From a virus, in the IMG/VR virus record IMGVR_UViG_3300010885_018765, positions 1 to 28,102 of that record: a DNA stretch of 28,102 nt; one strand, given 5' to 3'. The notes beneath the pieces are model-generated. The model had not been told where the DNA came from, ran no database searches, and saw only the letters and a list, made by a program, of their open reading frames with translations. A program made the position numbers and the translations under genes. Numbering within the stretch: the stretch's first letter is position 1; every line of letters starts with the position of its first letter. This document shows, in pieces, positions 14,001 to 20,638 of this stretch.

Positions 14001-16904
14001 ATGCATTCAACCTATACCATCAAAAAATATAATGGAAGTGATGCTCCAATAACAACCCTTGAAGATGTAACAGGTATTGATATTTCCACCAGTTTAACAT
14101 TCTTTGGTAAAGAATATAAACATTATGGGAAAGGATTTAATGAAAATTTCCTACATCTATTAGAGCATTTTAATTCTACCGCAATATCTAAACCATCTAA
14201 TCCAATGGTAGGACAAATGTGGTATAATAATACTTCACACCTAATGATGGTATATAATGGTGTCTTTTGGGATGAATTAAAAACTATCATCCCACAATCA
14301 TTGTCATGGTCAGGTAGCTTTACACAAGTTATTACTGGTAATAACGCTACTTTTACCGGTACCGTAACAGCAACCGCATCAGAATGCTTATTTAATTCTA
14401 CTATAGTAGCAAGTGATTACACCATTACCAATCTACCAGCTATTTTTACACCTACTGTTACTATAGATACTGTAACAAACTCAGCAAATATTACCATATC
14501 TGGTAATATGATTAAAACCACCCCATCATTTAATTTTAACATAGCATTTAAACAATCTGCATTTTCAAATGTTTATGATATTGCTGATTTATTAAATAAT
14601 CCTAAGTCTATACCATTAAATTTTGCATCAGTTACGAATAATCAACCAGTAGGGGATGTTATTATTTTAGGTACGCCTAATATTGACGAAACATTAACAG
14701 CTACCAATAATTTAACAGATGCTGATGGTATTGGAACTATTCATTATCAATGGATGAGAAATGGTACTGATATTAATAATGCAAATACCGAACATTATAC
14801 AGTAGCATCAACTGATTCTGGTGCAATTATAACTGTTAAAGCATTTTATACTGATGATTTAGGATTCTATAATAGTAAAACTAGTGCAGGATTAACTATT
14901 ATAGCACCAGTAATACCATCTATATCATTATCCTTTGTTATCCCATTTGTAGAAAAAGTATCTAATATTGGGGAATTTGAAGGTAAAATAAAAATCATAA
15001 CCACAAATTGTACAATTAATCCGTTATATGATTATGCTACCCAAAGTGCAATACAATTCAATAATATGATTGATACTAATAATGACCCTGCGAAAATAAT
15101 ACCAGTTGTTATTGTAAAAGATAGTGCATCTACCAGTACCGAATTATTATTAACTATTACAGGCACTTCCGATATTCATGATAATAATTTGACTGGTAAT
15201 ATTCTAATAGACCCACTATTATTATCGGCTACGCTAGATTCATCACAATTAATATTATCTTCACCAGTATCAATGAGACCAGTTGATGCTGATATTATTT
15301 GGGATAATACTAATATGCTCCAAGAAGAGTTAATTGCAAATGATGGTACTATGACTGGCCAATTATTAGTAAATCTACCTACTGGTTTCAATTTTGTAGC
15401 AACACCATCCATATCAATGACACCGATTGCAGGATTAACACCGGTAATTTCTGTAAATGCTGCAAAAACGGTAGGTACCATAACTTTAACTGGTAAAGCT
15501 ACTATACATGCTGAAGATTATACTAATATTACCTTTACCTTATTAGCTTCGGATATTACTACGGCAACCTTAGGGGCTATATCACCATCAACATTATCAA
15601 CAACTATCGATATTGGTATGACAGCACCAGTATATAATGTTACTTGGGATGATTCCAACCCATTTAAAGAAAATAGTACATTAAATGATGGGACTATTAC
15701 TGGACAATTAAAAGCAACATTACCAACAGGATTTACTTTTAATAGTGCGTTGATTACTATGTCACCTACAATAAATGGGATTACCGCAACACCGACATTA
15801 AATGTTGCCAACAATGAAATGACCATTGAATTATCTGGTAAAGCAACTACGCATGATACGAATTATTCAGATATAACATTTGATTTAGGTATATCTAATA
15901 CGTCAAATACTATACCAGGAACTTTAGATGTAACTACATTATCTCATAAAGTCAATATTGAAATGACCCCACCGGTATATAATGTTGCATGGGATGATTC
16001 TAATCCGTTAATAGAAGATATCTCTTTAAATAATGGTACTATTGTTGGGGGAGTTAAAGCTATATTACCAACCGGATTTACGTTTAGTAATACTAATGTA
16101 ACTATGACACCCACCATAGCTGGTATCACAGTGTCCCCAACATTGAATGCCGCTAATACGGAAATGACTATTGCATTATCAGGTCAAGCAACATCAGCAG
16201 ATACCACTTTTACTGGAATTACCTTTACTTTAAATGTATCGGATACCACACATATAATACCAGGTACATTAGATAGTGCTACATTATCACATACGGTTAA
16301 TATTACTATGTATCCTACCACTACAACTACTGCAGCACCTACTACAACTACTACCACCGAAGTCACTACCACCACTACTGCATCGGCAGCAGCACCAGTT
16401 CAATTAGCAACATATACTGGTATTAAATTCGGTGTTACTTGGCAAGGGTCAGTTGATTTAGATTCTGTCATTGCCGCATATGATTCCTCCGGAAATTGTG
16501 TTGCTATGAAAACAGTCACGCATTCTGATAATATTACTGGGGTAGTATATGGTGGGGATATTACCACTGGTGGCCAAGAAGAATATTACGATATTGATTT
16601 ATCTACAGTACCATATGATAAATTAGTATTAGGCATAATGGAATATACCGATAATTCATTTAATTCGGTAACTGGATTGTCTACCAGAATTGTTGACCTT
16701 AGTAATAATACCAATATTGCACAATTCAATTTGGGAACAATTACTAAAACTGCATCAAATACGGCAAATACTACCTGTGTTATTGGGGTATTCTCAAAAT
16801 CTGGCAATAATTGGAACTTCACATCTTACCAAAAATTAATTAATTCCCATAATGGTAAACATGCCATTTACAATGGTGATGCTTACGCATCATTAGGATT
16901 ATAA
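14001..16904 (+). CDS. Long fibre-like protein with tandem beta modules and TerD-like tip
   Basis: 967 residues, the longest fibre in the window; AGGA lies 9 bases before the ATG, 2 bases after the previous stop. Order of modules: shared N-terminal domain (1-97; YGKGFNENFLHLLEHF, then GQMWYNN), a beta module (98-215), an Ig-like repeat (about 217-300; TDADGIGTIHYQWMRNG), a divergent beta module (about 305-425), three beta modules repeated with an exact 115-residue period (marked by Trp434, Trp549 and Trp664), a Thr-rich linker (772-800), and a TerD-like tip (803-967). The tip keeps VDLD (818-821), GGDITTGG...EEYYDIDL from 851 and a C-terminal SLGL, and is clearly paralogous to the tip of the preceding gene. 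The beta modules resemble repeats of bacterial surface proteins. Length and tandem modules suggest an extended rod with a globular tip. The stop abuts the stop of the convergent gene with no terminator between. Confidence 0.85.
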   Translation: MHSTYTIKKYNGSDAPITTLEDVTGIDISTSLTFFGKEYKHYGKGFNENFLHLLEHFNSTAISKPSNPMVGQMWYNNTSHLMMVYNGVFWDELKTIIPQSLSWSGSFTQVITGNNATFTGTVTATASECLFNSTIVASDYTITNLPAIFTPTVTIDTVTNSANITISGNMIKTTPSFNFNIAFKQSAFSNVYDIADLLNNPKSIPLNFASVTNNQPVGDVIILGTPNIDETLTATNNLTDADGIGTIHYQWMRNGTDINNANTEHYTVASTDSGAIITVKAFYTDDLGFYNSKTSAGLTIIAPVIPSISLSFVIPFVEKVSNIGEFEGKIKIITTNCTINPLYDYATQSAIQFNNMIDTNNDPAKIIPVVIVKDSASTSTELLLTITGTSDIHDNNLTGNILIDPLLLSATLDSSQLILSSPVSMRPVDADIIWDNTNMLQEELIANDGTMTGQLLVNLPTGFNFVATPSISMTPIAGLTPVISVNAAKTVGTITLTGKATIHAEDYTNITFTLLASDITTATLGAISPSTLSTTIDIGMTAPVYNVTWDDSNPFKENSTLNDGTITGQLKATLPTGFTFNSALITMSPTINGITATPTLNVANNEMTIELSGKATTHDTNYSDITFDLGISNTSNTIPGTLDVTTLSHKVNIEMTPPVYNVAWDDSNPLIEDISLNNGTIVGGVKAILPTGFTFSNTNVTMTPTIAGITVSPTLNAANTEMTIALSGQATSADTTFTGITFTLNVSDTTHIIPGTLDSATLSHTVNITMYPTTTTTAAPTTTTTTEVTTTTTASAAAPVQLATYTGIKFGVTWQGSVDLDSVIAAYDSSGNCVAMKTVTHSDNITGVVYGGDITTGGQEEYYDIDLSTVPYDKLVLGIMEYTDNSFNSVTGLSTRIVDLSNNTNIAQFNLGTITKTASNTANTTCVIGVFSKSGNNWNFTSYQKLINSHNGKHAIYNGDAYASLGL
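15285..16310 (+). repeat. 345-bp tandem repeat (three 115-residue beta modules)
   Basis: Three consecutive in-frame units encode homologous modules. The marker Trp codons lie at 15300, 15645 and 15990, exactly 345 bases apart. Each unit runs W.D.N...E....DGT(I/M).G, LPTGF.F, MTP.I.G, then LSG.AT and ends IXM. Units two and three are the most alike, including at DNA level (GATGATTC in both), suggesting the later duplication. Confidence 0.9.
16311..16385 (+). repeat. Thr-rich low-complexity linker coding repeat
   Basis: ACN-codon runs (CCACTACAACTACTGCAG, ACTACAACTACTACCACCG) encode the linker before the TerD-like tip of the 14001 fibre. They are similar to 13381-13490, so the two tips plus linkers form paralogous cassettes. 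Confidence 0.8.
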
Positions 16905-17141
16905 TTATTCCCATTGGTCATCAATAACTTCTTCATCTCTATATATAACATAAGTACGGTTATCGTGTTTCGCACGATAACCTACATCATTTAGATGGTA
17001 TTTAAAGAATTCATAAAACTTATTTTGAAAATGATAAGCTATTTTATCATTTAATTCTTGTTCTGTTATAATTATCCCATCAGGGAATTCTATTAATAAT
17101 TTTAAGTATTTTGATAATATTTTATAAAAGTTTGGTTTCAT
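16905..17141 (-). CDS. Small protein of unknown function
   Basis: 78 residues, no recognised family. The sequence is a mix of helical, basic and aromatic stretches (FYKILSKYLKLLIEF, HFQNKFYEFFKYHLNDVGY) with an acidic end (RDEEVIDDQWE). There is no signal peptide, membrane segment or cysteine pair. A strong AGGAG lies 6 bases upstream of the ATG, and a near-consensus sigma70-type promoter precedes it, so it is probably expressed by host polymerase, perhaps early, unlike the surrounding structural genes. Its stop directly abuts that of the long fibre gene. Good ribosome site and promoter make it likely real. Confidence 0.75.
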   Translation of the reverse strand: MKPNFYKILSKYLKLLIEFPDGIIITEQELNDKIAYHFQNKFYEFFKYHLNDVGYRAKHDNRTYVIYRDEEVIDDQWE

Positions 17142-17168
17142 TTTTTTCTCCTATATGTTATTATCAAA

Positions 17169-17197
17169 ATTATAATAAATATTGTATCTTCCGTCAA
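17169..17197 (-). promoter_or_regulatory. Near-consensus sigma70 promoter for the 16905-17141 gene
   Basis: On the minus strand TTGACG (17197-17192) is followed after exactly 17 bases by TATAAT (17174-17169): 5 of 6 and 6 of 6 matches to the sigma70 consensus with ideal spacing. The -10 lies 27 bases upstream of the ATG. It is the best host-type promoter in the window. Confidence 0.75.
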
Positions 17198-17212
17198 GAA
17201 ATTTCTTAATAT

Positions 17213-17737
17213 ATGTTATTAATAGAATTACATAATCCTAATGTACGAGCCTTGATATATAAGGATAAACCGCCACAATTGTTTCATCTTTCTAAGGATG
17301 CTAATCTTAAAAAATTATCACCAAATATCCCTAGAGATGTAAAAAATAAAGAAAATCCTTTTGAGGATAATACGATTCCCCGAATTTCATTTTCAGAATC
17401 TATTAATGGTTGCATTCTTGGACTACAATTAAAAGAATCACAATTTGATAAAGGGATTTGTAGATTCTATGTATATCAACCTATGGTACAAGAACATACT
17501 AATTTAGTATCAAATGATACTATTAATCATAATAGATTAGTATTTGATTCTAAGATTACCAAAGAATGGTGGGGATTAAATACGGTACATGTTAAACAAA
17601 TAGGTATAATAGAAGTAATCGAAAAACCTTTTAAAACCATAGAATTCACGCCATTAAGAATAGGTGATAAGAAATTTTTAAAACCCAATGGTAAATTAGA
17701 TACGTATCAATATAATTTCAAATGGATAGAGAAATGA
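17213..17737 (+). CDS. Unknown protein with possible ADP-ribosyltransferase-like fold
   Basis: 174 residues. After the leader MLLIELHNPN comes PQLFHLSKDANLKKLSPNIP (residues 21-40, His25), then NTIPRISFSESINGCILGL (53-71), FYVYQP, and a C-terminal EWWGLN...VKQIGIIEVIE strand. The order 'FH.S....L.P.iP', 'PRiSFs.sI..C..gL', 'fYVY.P', 'W.L..i' recalls small orphan domains of the ADP-ribosyltransferase type (first-strand His, serine-rich second motif, late Glu). This comes from pattern memory only. The N-terminal MLLIEL resembles the MKLVEL and MKLIEL starts of two other proteins nearby. The ribosome site before the ATG is poor. The stop overlaps the next start (ATGA), so the two genes are coupled and may act together. 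Confidence 0.7.
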   Translation: MLLIELHNPNVRALIYKDKPPQLFHLSKDANLKKLSPNIPRDVKNKENPFEDNTIPRISFSESINGCILGLQLKESQFDKGICRFYVYQPMVQEHTNLVSNDTINHNRLVFDSKITKEWWGLNTVHVKQIGIIEVIEKPFKTIEFTPLRIGDKKFLKPNGKLDTYQYNFKWIEK

Positions 17738-18786
17738 AATTAGTAGAATTATTTGAAGCTAGAAAAAATCCTGAATTAAATCCTAGATTGTCAGCATATG
17801 AACAATTATTAGAGTATAAAAGCAATCCCCATGCTTATATCCATTTTTCTAATGAAAATAAATTAGGTATCAACCCTAAAGAAAAAGTATATAATGGTGA
17901 AAAAGTTACGGAAACACCATTAGGAATATATGCATATCCGTTACGTGAATCATGGAAACATTATAGGGTAGACCATTCACAATCTTTCATGGAGTTCCCA
18001 CATTCTAAAAAGAAACCGTTCATATTGTTATTTAAATATGATAATCCTTTAGTAGATGTTTCTAAGTATAAAAGTTTAGAAGAAGATACGGAGCATTTAA
18101 AATCTAAATATTCTCATCTTATTAATGTTGATGCTTGTTTAGAAAGAGCTAAACATGAGGTATATAATCCTTCAGAATTCCAAATATTTTGGAGATTGAC
18201 CCATAATATTGCTAAAGAATTACATCCTGAACATGTGTCACATCAATGGAATACAGTTCTTAGAGCATTAGGATATGATGGCTTTCATGATAAAACAGGT
18301 AAGGGTTGGATTCATCATAGTGAACCAGTACAATCCATATTATTAAAATATCAAAATATTAATATTTTAGATATGGTTCTTAATAAAGATTATAGAAATC
18401 TTAAAACAGAATTAATGGATGTTGATTCTCCTCCAGAATTGGTAGAACTGTTAAAAGATAAAACTGTAAAAATTAGAAATGTGTTAATGTCTATTGATGA
18501 TAATTTAATCACTTATATGCATAAGTATCTACAACATATTAGCGATAGTGGTAGACTGATGCAATTTATTAATAATAGACAACCTACTGATATGAAGTTA
18601 CTATTATTAGTATGGTTAAATGGTCATGCTAATGTTAGTAGTCATGACCATCATATGATTGAACATTTAAAAAGAACCTTTGATGCACCATCTGATAAAA
18701 TATTAGCATATGCTAAACATATGGTGAAAATGAAATGGCATGAAGATATTCTGAAACATAATTTAGATTTATTAAAAACTTTGTAA
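17734..18786 (+). CDS. Putative ADP-ribosyltransferase-like protein, possibly virion-packaged
   Basis: About 350 residues. I chose the ATG at 17734 over 17722 because it forms an ATGA overlap with the previous stop and gives the leader MKLVELFEARK, like MKLIEL in a nearby gene. Residues 35-70 contain YIHFSNENKLGINP and TPLGIYAYPL; residues 179-200 are LGYDGFHDKTGKGWIHHSEPV. This order (His in the first strand, a Tyr-containing second motif, then GYDG...G.IH..EP.Q with Glu197) fits the H-Y-E arrangement of ADP-ribosyltransferase-like domains in phage proteins. The remaining 150 residues are helical with no recognised motif. T4 packages and injects the ADP-ribosyltransferase Alt, so ejection with DNA is possible here. 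Activity and targets are unknown, and the fold call needs a structure prediction. Confidence 0.72.
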   Translation: MKLVELFEARKNPELNPRLSAYEQLLEYKSNPHAYIHFSNENKLGINPKEKVYNGEKVTETPLGIYAYPLRESWKHYRVDHSQSFMEFPHSKKKPFILLFKYDNPLVDVSKYKSLEEDTEHLKSKYSHLINVDACLERAKHEVYNPSEFQIFWRLTHNIAKELHPEHVSHQWNTVLRALGYDGFHDKTGKGWIHHSEPVQSILLKYQNINILDMVLNKDYRNLKTELMDVDSPPELVELLKDKTVKIRNVLMSIDDNLITYMHKYLQHISDSGRLMQFINNRQPTDMKLLLLVWLNGHANVSSHDHHMIEHLKRTFDAPSDKILAYAKHMVKMKWHEDILKHNLDLLKTL

Positions 18787-18788
18787 TA

Positions 18789-18819
18789 AAAAAATCCCTG
18801 CCGTAGGCAGGGATTTTTT
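18789..18819. terminator. Bidirectional rho-independent terminator
   Basis: A perfect 14-bp inverted repeat (AAAAAATCCCTGCC, loop GTA, GGCAGGGATTTTTT) lies between convergent genes ending at 18786 (plus) and 18818 (minus). Its final bases overlap the stop codon of the minus-strand gene. Confidence 0.95.
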
Positions 18820-19222
18820 AAACTCTTTCAAATATTTTAACAATATATAGAGTATAGGGCAATTTTAGAAAGTATCCTATATTAAAATTATCATAATCAT
18901 AGAACCGTTCTATGACCGATGTTATTAAATTAGTTTCTTCCATTTCTTCATATTCATATACCTTTTCATATCCTTGTATGACTGTAATGAACTGCGTTTC
19001 ATAATAAGACCATTCATCAAAGGTATCACCATCTGGATAATATTTTAAAAACTTAGTATTTGTCAATCTTCTAAAATCATATTCATCATTAATAATAATG
19101 GTTTCATATGATAGTACATTTAATTTTGTTACTATATCATTACCATCATTAGATGCTGGTACAGTAGAATAATATTTACCATTGTTAGGGTCATAAATTT
19201 CGTAGATTGTTATATTGTCCAT
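18818..19222 (-). CDS. Protein of unknown function
   Basis: 134 residues, acidic and tyrosine-rich, no recognised family. The start (MDNITIYEIYDPNNGKYYS) and the middle (NDEYDFRRLTNTKFLKYYPDG, with an EEMEETN stretch later) look like a small soluble alpha/beta protein. The end (FLKLPYTLYIVKIFERV) is hydrophobic but too short and mixed to be a clear membrane segment. AAGGA lies 8 bases before the ATG. Like the other isolated minus-strand genes, it is one gene between plus-strand blocks with an AATTATGATA-containing upstream region and a shared bidirectional terminator. It may be an accessory (moron-like) gene. Confidence 0.75.
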   Translation of the reverse strand: MDNITIYEIYDPNNGKYYSTVPASNDGNDIVTKLNVLSYETIIINDEYDFRRLTNTKFLKYYPDGDTFDEWSYYETQFITVIQGYEKVYEYEEMEETNLITSVIERFYDYDNFNIGYFLKLPYTLYIVKIFERV

Positions 19223-19246
19223 AGGGATTCCTTATTATTTTCTACT

Positions 19247-19261
19247 ATGATATCATAATTT
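19247..19261 (-). promoter_or_regulatory. Candidate promoter motif shared by minus-strand single genes
   Basis: The minus strand reads AAATTATGATATCAT, 14 of 15 identical to the motif upstream of the 10039-10317 gene, 24 bases from the ATG at 19222. The overlapping TATAAATT (19264-19257 on the minus strand) is one mismatch from the T4 late octamer, so a late promoter is the alternative reading. Confidence 0.4.
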
Positions 19262-19268
19262 ATAAACA
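19261..19268 (+). promoter_or_regulatory. Weak late-promoter-like octamer (TATAAACA)
   Basis: One mismatch from TATAAATA, 30 bases upstream of the ATG at 19299, the same spacing as the better late-promoter candidates. It partly overlaps the minus-strand candidate in the same 76-base divergent region. On its own it would be unconvincing. Confidence 0.3.
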
Positions 19269-19298
19269 AGTAAATAATATATTTAACGGAGAACATAC

Positions 19299-19652
19299 AT
19301 GACAATCAAAAATCCTACTTCTTTAGTGGTAAATTTTACAGCAGATTTAAATTATGATATGGGTGCAGGTGTTACTAATACAGTAGCCATTCTTAATGAT
19401 GTAACAACATTACCATTTAACTCTTATGTACATGGTAGTTTAAATATTTCAAATGCTACTGCAGAAATTGCTTTAGGTACTGCCTCTACTATTGTTATTA
19501 TTGCTGATGATATTATATCAGTTAGAAATGATAATATGAATAATACCATCGATACTAAACTATTTTCTTATAGTGGTGCAGTTGATACTTTCTATGTTTC
19601 TACAGCATCTGCTGACCCTATCACTATTGAATATGTATTAGGTACTGAATAA
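19299..19652 (+). CDS. Small beta-rich protein of unknown function
   Basis: 117 residues, low in charge, with alternating strand-like segments (PTSLVVNFTADLNYDMGAG, TIVIIADDIISVRNDNM, FYVSTASADPITIEYVLG). There are no cysteines, signal peptide or enzymatic motifs. Composition and size resemble small phage structural or decoration proteins, but that is only a resemblance. GGAG lies 9 bases before the ATG. It has its own hairpin terminator immediately downstream although the next gene runs in the same direction, so it is transcribed as a separate, possibly highly expressed, single-gene unit. Confidence 0.75.
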   Translation: MTIKNPTSLVVNFTADLNYDMGAGVTNTVAILNDVTTLPFNSYVHGSLNISNATAEIALGTASTIVIIADDIISVRNDNMNNTIDTKLFSYSGAVDTFYVSTASADPITIEYVLGTE

Positions 19653-19656
19653 TGTT

Positions 19657-19683
19657 AAAATCCCCATCGAAGATGGGGATTTT
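19657..19683 (+). terminator. Rho-independent terminator after the small beta-rich gene
   Basis: A perfect 12-bp inverted repeat (AAAATCCCCATC, loop GAA, GATGGGGATTTT) followed by more T. It lies between two plus-strand genes, insulating the gene at 19299 from the 19704 operon. Confidence 0.9.
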
Positions 19684-19703
19684 TTTAAATAATAAGGAAA
19701 ACT

Positions 19704-20168
19704 ATGATTAATTTTGACCATTACCAAAATGCTAAAGATATATTAGATAATTACCCAATATATGATGATGGAGATACTTTTAAAATAACTTATGAATTCA
19801 ATGGTAAATCTTTTACCATCAATATGAAATATTTCTTTAAAGATGAAATATTATTTGGATTTATACATTATGATGTACCAGATAACAATTATGATGACGA
19901 TTCGTCATATTTAGTTGGATATATTATTGAACGATACGTTATAACTAAATGTGGTAATATTAGGTGTACATTTACATTTTATACCGATGATGATATCCCC
20001 AAATATCATTATTATCCAACATTTGGATTAAATCATATTAGCTTTTTTGATACCACCGTTGATATAAAATCAACTAAATATTCTTATTATATGGCATCAA
20101 ATCATAATTTTTCAACAACAATGATAAATTTTCAACCACTTATTGATTTTTTGGATAATGAAATATGA
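19704..20168 (+). CDS. Unknown protein, first copy of a tandem duplicated pair
   Basis: 154 residues. It is clearly paralogous to the next gene: both share NAKDILD.YPIYDDGDT, KSFTINMKYF, DSSYLVGYI.ERY and end FLDNEI. It is acidic and aromatic with alternating strands, with no known catalytic motif, signal peptide or membrane segment. AAGGA lies 8 bases before the ATG. The stop overlaps the next start (ATGA), so the two copies are co-translated, as expected for subunits of one complex or for a recent duplication. I do not recognise the family. Confidence 0.8.
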   Translation: MINFDHYQNAKDILDNYPIYDDGDTFKITYEFNGKSFTINMKYFFKDEILFGFIHYDVPDNNYDDDSSYLVGYIIERYVITKCGNIRCTFTFYTDDDIPKYHYYPTFGLNHISFFDTTVDIKSTKYSYYMASNHNFSTTMINFQPLIDFLDNEI

Positions 20169-20638
20169 ATATTTTTGAACATTGTTACAACGCCAAAGAC
20201 ATCTTAGATACCTACCCAATATATGATGATGGTGATACATGTACAATATCTTATGAATATAATAATAAATCATTTACAATCAACATGAAATATTTTTGGG
20301 GTACCGATAGACGGTTTTATGGATTTGTAAATTTTTTTGAGCAACAGAATAATTTGGATGAGGATTCATCATATTTAGTAGGGTATATATTAGAACGGTA
20401 TATAAACCACATTTCTAATACTGAATATCCACCAATAACTGTAGTATTTTATACAGCAGATAATATGCCAGAATATCATAAATTAGCAACACTGGGATTT
20501 AATCACATTTGGTTTTTCAATACTAGAACAAATATTAAATCCAATAAATATAATTTTTATATCGTTTCATGTTTTAATAATTTACAAACATCATGGGACG
20601 ATAAACAACTAATACATTTTTTGGATAATGAAATATGA
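20165..20638 (+). CDS. Unknown protein, second copy of a tandem duplicated pair
   Basis: 157 residues, aligning end to end with the preceding protein; the most conserved parts are residues 9-25, 35-45 (KSFTINMKYF) and DSSYLVGYILERY. The middle differs most (ITVVFYTADNMPEYHKLATLG here against CTFTFYTDDDIPKYHYYPTFG there), consistent with divergence after duplication. It starts in an ATGA overlap with copy one and ends in an ATGA overlap with the next gene, making a three-gene coupled unit. Function unknown. Confidence 0.8.
   Translation: MNIFEHCYNAKDILDTYPIYDDGDTCTISYEYNNKSFTINMKYFWGTDRRFYGFVNFFEQQNNLDEDSSYLVGYILERYINHISNTEYPPITVVFYTADNMPEYHKLATLGFNHIWFFNTRTNIKSNKYNFYIVSCFNNLQTSWDDKQLIHFLDNEI

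Noticed and set aside
12724-16904. A tellurite-resistance (ter) operon
   Set aside because: Only TerD-like C-terminal domains fused to fibre bodies are present; no TerB, TerC or free TerD genes.
1-16904. Diversity-generating retroelement targeting fibre tips
   Set aside because: No reverse transcriptase and no template/variable repeat pair with adenine-specific changes is visible in the window.
17722-17733. ATG at 17722 as start of the ADP-ribosyltransferase-like gene
   Set aside because: No ribosome site; the ATGA overlap at 17734 and the MKLVEL leader shared with other genes favour the later start.
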